Source: Nannocystis exedens (GTDB taxonomy: Bacteria > Myxococcota_A > Polyangia > Nannocystales > Nannocystaceae). Taken from it: a stretch of DNA of 64,000 nt. The position numbers were made by a program, and so were the translations under genes. Positions 22,911 to 31,626 of this stretch are shown here, piece by piece. The stretch's first letter is position 1, and each line of letters begins with the position of its first letter. The notes beneath the pieces are model-generated. The model was not told the DNA's origin. It saw only the letters and a program-made list of their open reading frames with translations, and did not search any database. Location: contig NZ_NETK01000001.1 of assembly GCF_002343915.1 (NCBI RefSeq), positions 10,440,001 to 10,504,000 of the forward strand, in the 5' to 3' direction.

Positions 22911-23975
22911 ATGCGCGAATGGGTGCTGTACGGCGCGAACGGCTACACCGGCGATCTCATCGCCCGTCAGGCGGTCTCCGAGGGTTTACGCCCGATTTTG
23001 GCGGGCCGCGACGCGACCGCGATCCGGCGCCTCGCCGGTGAACTCGGGCTCGAAGCGCGGGTGTTCGCGCTCGACGATCCGGCGGCGCTGACCCGCGGGA
23101 TCGCGGGCGCCGCCCTGGTGCTCCACGCCGCCGGCCCGTTCTCGCGGACCAGCGCGCCGATGGTCGCGGCCTGTCTCGAAAGCAAAATTCATTATCTCGA
23201 CATCACCGGCGAGATCCCCGTGTTCGAGGCCTGTCGGGCCCTCGACGCCAGCGCGCGCGAGCGGGGCGTGGTCCTGATGCCCGGCGTCGGCTTCGACGTG
23301 GTGCCGTCCGACTGCCTGGCCAAATCCCTGGCCGAGGCGCTGCCGGAGGCGACGCGGCTCGAGCTGGCGATCCTGGCGCTCGGCGAGCTCAGCCGTGGCA
23401 CGACCAAGACGATGATCGAGCACCTCGGCGAGGGCGGCGCGGTGCGCGAGGGCGGGCGCCTGGTGCCGATCGCGGCCGGCTCCCGCACCCGCACCGTCCG
23501 CCTCGGCGGGCGCGAGCGTTTGGTGGTGGCGATCCCGTGGGGCGATCTGTCGACCGCGTACACGTCGACCGGGATCGAGAACATCACCACCTGGATGAGC
23601 TTCCCGAGGGCGCAGATCCGGGTCATGCGGCTGCTCGGGCTGCTCGGGCCGCTGCTGCGCAGAAAGCCGGTCATCCGCGCGCTGCAGGCGATCGTCGACC
23701 GCCGCGTCACCGGGCCGAACGAGCAGGTCCGCGAGTCGGGATCGAGCGAGATCTGGGGCCGCGTCGAGGCGCCCGACGGCCGCGCGGTCGAGGGCCGCGT
23801 GCGCGCGCCCGAGGGCTACAAGTTCACGGTGATCGCGTCGCTGGCGATCGTCCGCCGCATGCTCGAGGCGCCGCCGTCGCCGGGCTACCACACGCCGGCG
23901 ACCGCGTTCGGCGGCGGCTTCGTCGCCACGCTGCCCGGCTGCTCGCTGGTGGTGCCCGACACGACCGGCGCTTGA
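22911..23975 (+). CDS. Saccharopine dehydrogenase-like NADP-binding protein / trans-acting enoyl reductase family
   Basis: A 354-residue protein starting with a Rossmann motif, VLYGANGYTGDLIA (residues 5-18), followed by HAAGPFSRTSAPMVAACLE and HYLDITGE, the signature of the saccharopine-dehydrogenase NADP-binding family that includes mycobacterial trans-acting enoyl reductases. A hydrophobic patch around residues 240-255 (LLGLLGPLL) is also seen in that group and may be a membrane contact. The actual substrate is not predictable; a role in lipid reduction is an inference from the family. A TATAGC hexamer sits at 22898-22903, only 8 bp before the ATG, so a leaderless transcript is possible. 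It is divergent from the STAS protein. Confidence 0.8.
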   Translation: MREWVLYGANGYTGDLIARQAVSEGLRPILAGRDATAIRRLAGELGLEARVFALDDPAALTRGIAGAALVLHAAGPFSRTSAPMVAACLESKIHYLDITGEIPVFEACRALDASARERGVVLMPGVGFDVVPSDCLAKSLAEALPEATRLELAILALGELSRGTTKTMIEHLGEGGAVREGGRLVPIAAGSRTRTVRLGGRERLVVAIPWGDLSTAYTSTGIENITTWMSFPRAQIRVMRLLGLLGPLLRRKPVIRALQAIVDRRVTGPNEQVRESGSSEIWGRVEAPDGRAVEGRVRAPEGYKFTVIASLAIVRRMLEAPPSPGYHTPATAFGGGFVATLPGCSLVVPDTTGA

Positions 23976-23976
23976 G

Positions 23977-24046
23977 GGCATGTCGGAAGAAGCATGTCCG
24001 CGTGGACATGCTCGCGAGGACCTGCCCGGGCGGGCAGGTCCCGCGC
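23977..24046. repeat. 14-bp-period hairpin array, five units
   Basis: Units at 23977, 23991, 24005, 24019 and 24033 begin one base after the stop codon. Two perfect hairpins are visible: AGCATGTCC with GGACATGCT (23991-24012) and GGACCTGCCC with GGGCAGGTCC (24018-24041), each with a 4-base loop. It is a likely terminator between convergent genes. Confidence 0.75.
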
Positions 24047-24105
24047 GCCCACCGGGACGCGACGCTGCGCGGGAGAGACCGGCGACGCGTCGGGCTCCGG
24101 CCGCC

Positions 24106-24624
24106 TCACTCGTCGAGGTGCAGCGGAAACTCGCAGTCGTCGCACGGCTCGACGAGCTCGTAGGTGTACTCGCGGACCACGGTGCAGCCCTCGCCGGCCC
24201 AGGCGCAGCTGCCGTCGTCGCGCCAGTCGTTGGTGATCCGGCTGCGCACCGTCTCGCCGTCCACGGGCTCGACCTCGATCCGCTGGCGCTGTATGCAACC
24301 ACTTCCTCGCCACTCGAGGGCGTACTCGTCAGCCTCCGGGTCGAAGCGCACCTGGGTGAACATGTAGCCGGTGAGGGCCACGCACGCCTCGCAGGCATCG
24401 GAGATGCCGAAATAGACGACGTGGGGCACCTTGATCCAGTCGGGCGTGACGTGGACGACCTCTTCGCCGGTGTGGTCGTCGTCGAGCTTCGGGTGGCAGT
24501 CGTTCTCGAGGGTGACGGCCGTCATGCGGTAGATGCCGGACGGCGGGAGCGGCTCGCTCTCGGGGCCGCAGCCGGGTGACACGAGCAGGAGCGTGGCGCA
24601 CGCGAGGGCGGAGCGGGCGAACAT
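24106..24624 (-). CDS. Small predicted lipoprotein, unknown function
   Basis: A 172-residue protein with signal peptide MFARSALACATLLLVSPGC (lipobox VSPGC, Cys19). The mature part has six or more cysteines, including CEACVALTGYMFTQ and CDDCEFPLHLDE, and reads like a single beta-rich domain (VTLENDCHPKLDD, RIEVEPVDGETVRSRITNDW). I do not recognise the family. It is on the same strand as the next two exported proteins and the TonB receptor, but 188 bp and a repeat array separate it from them, so membership in that operon is uncertain. Confidence 0.65.
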   Translation of the reverse strand: MFARSALACATLLLVSPGCGPESEPLPPSGIYRMTAVTLENDCHPKLDDDHTGEEVVHVTPDWIKVPHVVYFGISDACEACVALTGYMFTQVRFDPEADEYALEWRGSGCIQRQRIEVEPVDGETVRSRITNDWRDDGSCAWAGEGCTVVREYTYELVEPCDDCEFPLHLDE

Positions 24625-24726
24625 TTGCGGCGAGCCTAGCGCGGCGACGCCGGTCGTGCACGTCCGGCCGTCGACGGGCCGCCTGCCGGCTCCGGGCGCT
24701 CGCAGGCGCGCGAAGACCGGGGTGTT

Positions 24727-24782
24727 CGGGAGTCCGTACGGACATGTCTGAGGAAACATGTCCTCGAGGACTGGCGAGCACG
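24727..24782. repeat. 14-bp-period array, four units
   Basis: Units at 24727, 24741, 24755 and 24769. GTCCGTACGGAC (24733-24744) is a perfect 12-bp palindrome and GGACATGT pairs with ACATGTCC across 7 bases. It lies between the stop of one lipoprotein gene and the start of the next on the minus strand. Confidence 0.65.
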
Positions 24783-24812
24783 CGGCGTCGTCGCGTGCGA
24801 CGGCCGCGCGCC

Positions 24813-25583
24813 TCAGTCGGTGCGGACGGCGGAACAGTGGCCCTCGCCGTTGATGTGGCCGAGGGTGGCGGTGAGCTGCTCGACGAACGACCACAGGTCG
24901 GTGATGTTCGTCAGGTGGCCGACCTGGTAGCGCTCCTCGGTGGTGATGTCGACCGCGCGCAGGTCGTCGGCGGTGAGCTCGCCGTCGCCGTCGTCGCTGG
25001 CGGCGATCAGGTCGAACGAGACCCTGGGGTTCTCGGCGAACAGGTCGTCGTAGAACAGGTGGTCGGCGTGGATCGTGAGCTGGACGTCGGTCGCGCCGGC
25101 CAGAGCGCAGTAGGTGTAGAGCGTGCGGGTCGAGAAGCCCCAGATGAAGGTCAGCGTCTCGCCGCCGCGGGTGGCGGCGCCCTGGACGTAGATCGAGTAA
25201 CCGCCGTCCTTCATCAGCGCGACGTCCTCCTCGCTGGCGTTGCCGGCGACGGCGCCGCTGCTCGGGCCGATCACGTAGGCGGCCCCCGGATCCTCGGCGG
25301 CGATCGTGCCCTCCAGGATCGGGAAGCCGGCGCCGTCGCTCGCCTGGGCGAGGTCGAAGATCCGGTACGGCTCGTCCTCCTCGCCGAGCGGCTGGTCGGC
25401 GACGGTGATGTCGCCGACGCTGACGAGGAACTTGTCGAAGGTGACGGACCAGTCGTCGGAGAAGATCGCGGCGGGGATGCCCTCCTCGATGAACTCTTCG
25501 CCGTAGATCGAGGCCTCGTAGGTGCGCTCGGTGACGGCCGTGCAGGCGCAGACGAGCAGGAGCGGGAACAGGACGGTGCGCAT
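24813..25583 (-). CDS. Predicted exported lipoprotein with conserved HADHLFYDD motif, metal-uptake context
   Basis: A 256-residue protein with a lipoprotein signal (MRTVLFPLLLVCACT). The mature part opens with EEFIEEGIPAAIFSDDWSVTFDKFLVSVGDI and later has ALMKDGGYSIYVQG, LTFIWGFSTRTLYTYC, LTIHADHLFYDDL and a DGDGELTADDL loop that looks like a calcium-type Asp loop. I recall similar proteins in myxobacterial genomes but no assigned function. His and Asp clustering in HADHLFYDD suggests metal binding. The gene starts 14 bp after the stop of the next listed gene, so the two form an operon downstream of a TonB-dependent receptor. Confidence 0.7.
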   Translation of the reverse strand: MRTVLFPLLLVCACTAVTERTYEASIYGEEFIEEGIPAAIFSDDWSVTFDKFLVSVGDITVADQPLGEEDEPYRIFDLAQASDGAGFPILEGTIAAEDPGAAYVIGPSSGAVAGNASEEDVALMKDGGYSIYVQGAATRGGETLTFIWGFSTRTLYTYCALAGATDVQLTIHADHLFYDDLFAENPRVSFDLIAASDDGDGELTADDLRAVDITTEERYQVGHLTNITDLWSFVEQLTATLGHINGEGHCSAVRTD

Positions 25584-25597
25584 GGCGGTTCTCGGGG

Positions 25598-26359
25598 TCA
25601 GAGAGGAGCGACAGTGTAGAACACGTGAGACTGCAAAGCGCGCCGCACGAGGTTGTGCGCGGGGTCGCCGGGGCCGATGGTCACCGCGGTGCCGTCGCCC
25701 GGGTCGAGGGCGGCGAAGTCGACCCCGTCGAACAGCGCGGCCCCGCTGGTGTCGTCGCGCAGCCGCAGCTGCACGCCGAGCGGTTCGTTGCTGCCCTCGT
25801 CGATCGCAAGGTCGAACGGGGCGCCGATGACGGCCGCGCCGACGTCGAGGTCGAGGACCGCCGTGAAGGCGACGTTGAGGCCGCCCTTGCTGGCGGTGCC
25901 GGCGAAGTGGGCGGTGTGACCGGCGAGCGGGTCCTCGGCCTGCAGCTCGTCGGCCCGCCGCAAGGCGATGTTGCAGCCGTGGTAGTCGCCGACGAGCAGC
26001 TCGGCCCGCCCGAGCTCGACGCCGTCGCCGGCGATCCAGTCGAGCACGAAGCTGCCGGGCAAGGCGCCGGTGACGTCGCCGCCGGCGTAGTGACCCGGGT
26101 GAGCGACGGCGGAGGGGACGAGCAGATCCCACAGCCGCGCGAGGGCGTGCATCTCGCCCTGGATCGTGAATTCGAGGTCGCCGGCGGCGATCCGCGCGCT
26201 GTCGAGGTGGATCGTCCAGCCGAGGTCGGTGGGCGCGTCGACGAGCCGGCTGCCGTCGACGACCACCGGCAGCTCGACCCGCGCGGCCTCCTGGCTCGGG
26301 GCGCAGGCGGCCGAGAGACAGGTGGCGATGAACATGGCGGAAAGGACATGCAGTTTCAT
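25598..26359 (-). CDS. Predicted lipoprotein with HPGHYAGGDVTG motif, metal-uptake context
   Basis: A 253-residue protein. The signal peptide MKLHVLSAMFIATCLSAAC is encoded by three consecutive 14-bp repeat units (26317, 26331, 26345), and the lipobox is LSAAC. The mature part has LGWTIHLDSARIAAGDLEFTIQG, then AHPGHYAGGDVTGALPG and GDYHGCNIALRRAD, a His-rich stretch that would suit metal binding. No enzyme motif is visible. It lies between a TonB-dependent receptor gene and another exported protein on the same strand. An uptake accessory or metal-binding role is an inference from context and the histidines. Confidence 0.7.
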   Translation of the reverse strand: MKLHVLSAMFIATCLSAACAPSQEAARVELPVVVDGSRLVDAPTDLGWTIHLDSARIAAGDLEFTIQGEMHALARLWDLLVPSAVAHPGHYAGGDVTGALPGSFVLDWIAGDGVELGRAELLVGDYHGCNIALRRADELQAEDPLAGHTAHFAGTASKGGLNVAFTAVLDLDVGAAVIGAPFDLAIDEGSNEPLGVQLRLRDDTSGAALFDGVDFAALDPGDGTAVTIGPGDPAHNLVRRALQSHVFYTVAPL

Positions 26360-26426
26360 GAGGCCGATCGGACAGGTTGGAATGGACGGGTCTCGAGGGA
26401 CCTGTCTGGAAGGATGAGTCGTTCCC
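26317..26426. repeat. 14-bp units in signal peptide and leader of the HPGHY lipoprotein gene
   Basis: Units at 26317, 26331 and 26345 lie within the signal-peptide coding region. After a 12-bp step a second set follows in the leader: 26371, 26385, 26399 and 26413. The start codon (26359) sits between the two sets. The remaining bases up to 26594 hold two further units (26562, 26576) just before the stop of the TonB receptor gene. Confidence 0.6.
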
Positions 26427-26594
26427 TGATGCCTACGGGACGGGTCAAACGGGGCACCTGGTGTCGCGCGGCTCGGCGCGGGCGGGCCCATGGGAGCTGA
26501 CGCCGAGGCGCCGGACGCGTCGAGCCGGGCTGGCTCGACCCCGTCCGGGCGAATGGAGGCGGACATGGCCGAAGAGACATGTCGCTTCATGAGG

Positions 26595-28652
26595 TCACAA
26601 CCACAGGGTGGCGCCGATCCGGGCGGTCAGCGGCGGGCCGGCGAGGAGGTGCAGGGCGGGGATCGTGCTGCGCGGCTCGCTGCGATCCCACCACGAGGCG
26701 AAGTGGTACTCGCCCTCCTTCCACTGGGCGTTGGTGACGTTGTCGATCTGCAGGTCGAGCTGCAGCGGGCCGACGCGGTAGCCGAGGCTGAGGTCGAGGA
26801 GGGCGTAGGCCGAGGTGCGGGCGCCGTGCGGGAGGGCCCGGCTGCCGACGACGAGGAAGCGGGCGCCGGCGCGAAAGCCCGAGGGGTGCACGACGGTGAG
26901 GCCGGTCGCCGACATGAACGGCGGCGCGAGCGGGACGGGGGCGCCGGAGTCGACGAAGCGCGCCTGCACGAGGCTGAGGTCCTGCCGCAGCTGAAGCCAC
27001 CGCCGCGGCCACACGACGAGGTCGACGTCGACGCCGAGCCGGCGCGTGCGGTTGAGCTCGATGTTGACGGCGGACACGTGATCGAAGACGAGCTCGCGGT
27101 CGATCCAGGTGCCGAACAGGGCCAGGCCGGCGCTGACCAGCTCGCGGTGCTGAAACCGCGTGCCGACCTCGACGCTGTCGGAGGCGACGATCCGCGCCGG
27201 ACCGCCGCGGTAGCGGTCGAGGGACGTGTCCTCGGGGACAGCCGTGCCGCCGAGCACGGCGCGGGCCTCGGGCGCCCGGAGGCCGCGGCCGTAGGCGAAA
27301 AAGAGGGTGGCGAAGGGAGCCAGGCGTACGCTGGCGTTGATCCGCGGCGAGGGCAGGGCGAGGAGCTTGCGCGCGCGCCGGCCGGGATCGATGCGGTCGC
27401 GGACGGCGTAAGCCACGAGGTCGAGGCGCGCGCCGGCCTCGAGGACGAAGCGATCGACGGGCCGCCAGCGCACGCCGGCGCGCGCGTGGGCCTGGTGCTG
27501 GCCGGCGCCGAGGTCCCAGCTGCGGCGGACGACGTGGTGGCGGACATCGACGCGGACGTCGTGCTGGCGCACGAGGTCGCCCTGCCAGGCGCCGCCGGCC
27601 AGCAGCTCGACGGTGCGATGGAGCGGGCGCCGGTAGTCGAGCTGGTAGCCGAGGCTGGCGAAGCGGTGCCGCTGGTTGCGGCGATCGCCGGCGACGGGAT
27701 CGAGGAGGTAGCCGGTGAAGTCCTCGACGAGGTCGAGGGCGCGCAGCTGGCCGTGCAGCCGCTGCTCGAGCTTGCCGACGCCGAGATCGAGCTGGTGGCG
27801 CAAAGCGGTGAAGAGGCGGTGCGAGCGGCCGCCGCCGTCGTCGCGGTAGACGCCGGCGAAGTCGACGCGGCCGGCGGCGACGTCGTCGGCCCGCACGGCC
27901 CCGGGGGCGTCGAACTTGGCCGCGTAGACGCCGGCGGTCAGGTCGAGGGCGCCGGCGGTCTTGCTGTCGAGCAGGCGGATCTGGCCGAGGAAGGTGGCCC
28001 GCTGGGCCGCCCGCGCGGCGGCGAAGCCCCTGTCGGTCATGGCCTCGACGGCGAAGAATGTCTCTTTGGCCATGTTCTTCGGGGCATGCACGAAGACGCC
28101 GCGGTGGCGCAGGGTGCTGCCGAACTCGTAGCCGACCCGGCTGCCGCGGGCGTCGGGCTCGACGCCGAGGTCGAAGCGGATCGTGCCGGCGTTGGCGAAG
28201 TTGCCCTGATCGAGCAGGAAGGGGCCCTTGTTGGCGGTGACGCGGCGGACGACCTCGGGGATGACGAAGCCGAGGTCGACGTAGCCCTGGCCGTGGATGT
28301 TGGACAGCTCGTTGACGGCGACGCCGGCGACCTTGACCTCGATGTCGGCGCCGTGGGCCGCGTCGAAGCCGCGCATGAACATCTGCTGGCCCTTGCCCTC
28401 GGCGCCGTGCTGGATCAGGAGCACGCCGGGGACGAGCCGCAAGAGGTCGTCGGCGCTGCGCCGGCGCGGGCTGGTGGCGAGCTCGGCCGGTCCGATGGTC
28501 CGCCGCGAGGCCGTCCGCGGGCTGCGATCGCTGACGACGACGGTGGCGTACCGCCTGTCCTTGGGGACATCATGCGCCGCCGCGCCCGCAGGAGCCGCCA
28601 GCACGGCGAGGAGCGCAAAGGCGCGCAGCAGGGGCTCGCTCGGTCGGCGCAC
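26595..28652 (-). CDS. TonB-dependent outer membrane receptor
   Basis: A 685-residue receptor. The GTG at 28652 is chosen since it gives a signal peptide (LLRAFALLAVLAAPAGAAA); upstream in-frame codons give only an Arg-rich run. The plug domain shows TIGPAELATSPRRRSADDLLRLVPGVLLIQHGAEGKGQQMFMRGF and a HGQGYVDLGFVIPEVVRR segment typical of one TonB-receptor subgroup; the beta-barrel follows, ending ARIGATLWL with an aromatic-hydrophobic C-terminus. Such receptors take up metal complexes or other scarce nutrients. Two His-rich exported proteins follow on the same strand and may help with the ligand. Three 14-bp units (28055-28096) encode HAPKNMAKETFF in frame. The ligand is not known. Confidence 0.88.
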   Translation of the reverse strand: MRRPSEPLLRAFALLAVLAAPAGAAAHDVPKDRRYATVVVSDRSPRTASRRTIGPAELATSPRRRSADDLLRLVPGVLLIQHGAEGKGQQMFMRGFDAAHGADIEVKVAGVAVNELSNIHGQGYVDLGFVIPEVVRRVTANKGPFLLDQGNFANAGTIRFDLGVEPDARGSRVGYEFGSTLRHRGVFVHAPKNMAKETFFAVEAMTDRGFAAARAAQRATFLGQIRLLDSKTAGALDLTAGVYAAKFDAPGAVRADDVAAGRVDFAGVYRDDGGGRSHRLFTALRHQLDLGVGKLEQRLHGQLRALDLVEDFTGYLLDPVAGDRRNQRHRFASLGYQLDYRRPLHRTVELLAGGAWQGDLVRQHDVRVDVRHHVVRRSWDLGAGQHQAHARAGVRWRPVDRFVLEAGARLDLVAYAVRDRIDPGRRARKLLALPSPRINASVRLAPFATLFFAYGRGLRAPEARAVLGGTAVPEDTSLDRYRGGPARIVASDSVEVGTRFQHRELVSAGLALFGTWIDRELVFDHVSAVNIELNRTRRLGVDVDLVVWPRRWLQLRQDLSLVQARFVDSGAPVPLAPPFMSATGLTVVHPSGFRAGARFLVVGSRALPHGARTSAYALLDLSLGYRVGPLQLDLQIDNVTNAQWKEGEYHFASWWDRSEPRSTIPALHLLAGPPLTARIGATLWL

Positions 28653-28976
28653 GCGTCGGGCCAGGATACGCGAGGCGCCCGGCGGCGGATCGAGGCGAAG
28701 GCGAGGGCGAGGCCGTGTCAGGAGCGTGGGGGGCCTGGAGCGCTCGCCGGCGCGCAGGCCCCTGGCGCGCGTCACGGCGAACCGGCGATGGTCGAGGTGC
28801 ACGTGTGGACGCGGGAGGTGCTGCAGGGTCCGACGTGCAGGTGCACGAGCGGACAGAGCAGATGACAGGTGGACGCGCCGCGCGAGCTGCAGGTCGTCGC
28901 CGCGAGCGCCGGGGCTCGCGGCGGGTGCATGTGCATGCCGGGAGGCGCGGCGCGAGGTGTCGCGCCGCGCGAGGGC
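28653..28976. other. Intergenic region with two strong hairpins
   Basis: No gene. The half near 28653-28860 should hold the promoter of the TonB receptor (minus), but no clear hexamers are seen. The other half has two perfect hairpins just after the stop of the FadN-like gene (listed separately). Confidence 0.5.
28898..28970 (-). terminator. Two consecutive GC hairpins after the FadN-like gene
   Basis: GCGCGGCGCGA pairs with TCGCGCCGCGC over a 4-base loop (28945-28970), starting 7 bp after the stop codon at 28977, and CGCCGCGAGC pairs with GCTCGCGGCG (28898-28923). These are strong stems without T-tracts, unlike the 14-bp arrays in sequence. Terminator function is inferred. Confidence 0.55.
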
Positions 28977-31049
28977 TCAGGCGAGCGGGTGCTCGAACAC
29001 CGGCGGCTTGCCGCGGCTCATGGCGGTGACGCCGACCCGGGCGGCCGACTGGCACAGGCTGTCGGCCGCGCGCTGCTCCTCGAGGGCGGAGGCGGCGTCG
29101 ACGTCGAGGGCGTTGGCGTCCTGGATGGTGCGGGCGAGGAGGTCGCGCAGCTCGGCGTCGAGGACGACGCCCTGCTCGTTGCGCGGATCGACGTCGCGGT
29201 CGACCGCGACCTCGGCGGGGCCGGTGCGGAAGGGCGGGAGCGGGGCTGTCCCTCGGGCCAGGGCGAGGGCGTACTCGCCGCTGGCGCGCGGGAGGTCGCG
29301 CACGGGGACGACCGCGCTGACGAGGCCGAGCTCGCGCGCGCGGGCGGCGTTGATGCTCTTGCCGGTCAGCAGCAGCTCGTTGAGGGCGGCGTAGTGCTCG
29401 GGGGCGCTGCTGCGGTGGAGCAGGTGGCAGCCGCCGAGGCCGGGGATGACGCCGACGGTCGGCTCGGGCTGGGCGATGACGGCCCCGTCGCCGGCGATCC
29501 GCGCGTGGCACGAGCTGGCCAGCTCCATGCCGCCGCCGAGGGCGCGACCGACGATCGCGGCGACGGTCGGTTTGCCGGCCCGCAGCTTGGCCAGGGCGGC
29601 CTTCCAGCCCTGGATCAGGGCGAGCGCGGCGTCCCGCTTGCCGAGCACCGGGACGAACGCGCCGATGTCGGCGCCGTGGCCGAAGTCCCGGTTGTAGTGG
29701 CCGTCCGGGGCGACGACGATCGCCTCGACCGCAGGGTCGGCCTGGAGGGCGTCGACGGCCCGCCCGAACTCGGCCAGCAAGGTGTGGCCGAGGGTCGAGC
29801 GCTTGAGCGAGAGCAGGCCGACGCCGCCGCTGACGCTGCGGCCGACGTAGATGCTGTCCCATCCGACATGTTCGCCGAGACCTGTCCGCGAGAACACGTC
29901 CAGCGGGGCGACCTCGTCGGCGCGGGTGATCCGCTGCTCGACGAGGAAGGCGCGGGTCAGGGCGGCGGCCTGCTCGAGGCCCAGGGCGGCGATCAGCGCC
30001 GGCGGGCCGTCGCGGAAGGCGAGCGCCTTCTCGGCGAGGTAGTTGAGGGCGTCGGCGGCGACGATCTTGTGGGCCAGCATGCGCGCGGTGAGGGCGAACA
30101 GCATGCCGAACATGCGCGCGCGGACGACGGCGAGGCCCTCGGGCGGGCACTTCTGGCCGCGCTCGTAGGGCCACTGCTTGCCGGGGTCGGCGATGTAGGG
30201 CTTCCACGCGTCGGGGATGGCGTAGAGGGTGCTGTCGACCTCCTCGCGCATGAGCTCCATGCAGTGGGCCGACAGGCCGTTTGCGCCGCGGATCAGGTTG
30301 TGGACGAAGAACGGCGAGGTGCCGAGCAGCTGCTTGCAGGCGTCGTCGATCTGCGCCGGGGTGAGGCCGGTGCTCTCGTGGATCCGCACGGCCTCGAGCA
30401 TCATCCCGCAGAACAGGCGATCGGCGGCGAAGCTCGGCACGTCGCCGACCGAGATCAGGGTCATGCCGGCGCGGCCGAGGAACGCCTTGATCTGCTTGAG
30501 CGTGGCGGCGCCGGTGACGGCGCCCTGCTCGGGCAGCTCCCACAGCTTGTTGGTGAGGTGGGGGAAGAAGGGGTGCAGGACGCCGCAGCGATCGGCGCCC
30601 TCGAGGCCGTCGAACAGGTGCCGGGTGGTGAAACCACTGGTGGCCGAGAAGATCAGCGCCTCGGGGTCGCGGGCCCGGATCGCGGCGTACAGCGGCTTCT
30701 TGACGGCGAGGCTCTCCGGCACGGCCTCGAACACGAGGCCGATCTTGAGCTCGGCCGGGATGTCGGCGATGCCGCCCCGGATCGGGATGATGGCCCGGGT
30801 GATGGCCTCGATCTCGGCCGGCGAGACCCGCGGGGCGAACTGCTCGGCGAGCCTGGCCGCGACCTGGTCGACGGCGGGCGACAGGTCGAGCGCGATCACG
30901 GGGACGCCGTGGCGGGCGAGGATGCGCGCGAGCTGCCCGAGCTTGCCGAAACCGACGTTGCCGCAGCACCCGGCGACGAGCAGGGCCCGCGGCGGACCGC
31001 CGTCCGGCTGAAAGATGGCTGCTACCGAGGGATCGCGCGCGTTTTCCAT
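28977..31049 (-). CDS. 3-hydroxyacyl-CoA dehydrogenase / enoyl-CoA hydratase fusion (FadN-like order)
   Basis: A 690-residue beta-oxidation enzyme. Residues about 20-300 form the 3-hydroxyacyl-CoA dehydrogenase part (Rossmann strand ALLVAGCCGNVGFGKLGQ, SATSGFTTRHLF, GVLHPFFP, AADRLFCGMMLEAVRI); from about residue 400 comes a crotonase domain (GRALGGGMELASSCHARIAGDGAVIAQPEPTVGVIPGLGG with its oxyanion-hole Gly and two Glu). Dehydrogenase before hydratase is the order of FadN/YusL and archaeal proteins, not of E. coli FadB/FadJ. The glycine loop is unusual (GCCGNVGFGKLG in place of GxGxMGxGIA). The linker between domains contains four 14-bp units (29851-29906). The ATG at 31049 fits the family start. 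No thiolase gene is adjacent. Confidence 0.88.
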   Translation of the reverse strand: MENARDPSVAAIFQPDGGPPRALLVAGCCGNVGFGKLGQLARILARHGVPVIALDLSPAVDQVAARLAEQFAPRVSPAEIEAITRAIIPIRGGIADIPAELKIGLVFEAVPESLAVKKPLYAAIRARDPEALIFSATSGFTTRHLFDGLEGADRCGVLHPFFPHLTNKLWELPEQGAVTGAATLKQIKAFLGRAGMTLISVGDVPSFAADRLFCGMMLEAVRIHESTGLTPAQIDDACKQLLGTSPFFVHNLIRGANGLSAHCMELMREEVDSTLYAIPDAWKPYIADPGKQWPYERGQKCPPEGLAVVRARMFGMLFALTARMLAHKIVAADALNYLAEKALAFRDGPPALIAALGLEQAAALTRAFLVEQRITRADEVAPLDVFSRTGLGEHVGWDSIYVGRSVSGGVGLLSLKRSTLGHTLLAEFGRAVDALQADPAVEAIVVAPDGHYNRDFGHGADIGAFVPVLGKRDAALALIQGWKAALAKLRAGKPTVAAIVGRALGGGMELASSCHARIAGDGAVIAQPEPTVGVIPGLGGCHLLHRSSAPEHYAALNELLLTGKSINAARARELGLVSAVVPVRDLPRASGEYALALARGTAPLPPFRTGPAEVAVDRDVDPRNEQGVVLDAELRDLLARTIQDANALDVDAASALEEQRAADSLCQSAARVGVTAMSRGKPPVFEHPLA

Positions 31050-31330
31050 GGGCCGGGAGCATAAAAGGCGTCGGCGACCGCCCGATCGCGGGCTCGATTG
31101 AGCTTCCCCACGCCCCGGACAAATTGTGTATTCGCCGTCATCCGCCATCTGCCGGCCGCTTCGTGGCGATCCACGGCAATGGCCATGATCCTTCTATATA
31201 GCGGGTGTTCGCTCGCTTGCGCGGCAGGCGCCGAGGTTTTCTCTCGATCGTTGCCGAATTGGCGGCGTTCGGACTACAGTGCCGTTCACGACTCGATCGA
31301 CCCACGATCAAGGCACGTAGGAGAACCGTC
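31050..31330. promoter_or_regulatory. Divergent promoter region FadN-like / small lipoprotein
   Basis: No gene. For the plus-strand lipoprotein a plausible sigma-70-type pair is TTGCCG (31251-31256) and TACAGT (31275-31280) with an 18-bp spacer. A TATATAG stretch at 31195-31201 could be a second -10 element, similar to the TATAGC before the gene at 22911. Confidence 0.4.
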
Positions 31331-31594
31331 ATGAAGCACACCAAGATCGTCCTTGCGGCCCTCGCCGCGATGTCCCTGTCCCTCCCGGCTTGCGGCGGGG
31401 ACGCGAAGAAGGAAGAGAAGAAGGAAGAGAAGAAGGTCGAGACCAAGGTCGAGACCACGAAGACGGTCGAGACCCCCAAGCCGGTCGAGGCCAAGCCCGA
31501 GGCGAAGCCCGAGGACGCCAAGCCGGCCGATCCGGCCGCCCCGGCGCCCGGTGGTGCCGCGGCCCCGCCGCCCGCCCCCGAGGCCGGCAAGTAA
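31331..31594 (+). CDS. Small Lys/Glu/Pro-rich lipoprotein
   Basis: An 87-residue protein: signal peptide MKHTKIVLAALAAMSLSLPAC (Cys21 in the lipobox), then about 35 residues of KKEEKKEEKKVETK-type charged repeats and a Pro/Ala-rich tail ending PAPEAGK. There is no folded domain. A good ribosome site (GGAG at 31319-31322) precedes the ATG. Such short, charged lipoproteins may link the outer membrane to peptidoglycan or act as abundant filler proteins; the function is not predictable. The serial terminators after it suggest strong expression. Confidence 0.8.
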   Translation: MKHTKIVLAALAAMSLSLPACGGDAKKEEKKEEKKVETKVETTKTVETPKPVEAKPEAKPEDAKPADPAAPAPGGAAAPPPAPEAGK

Positions 31595-31626
31595 TCGGTC
31601 CTCTTCTCAGCCACCAAGCAAGACAC

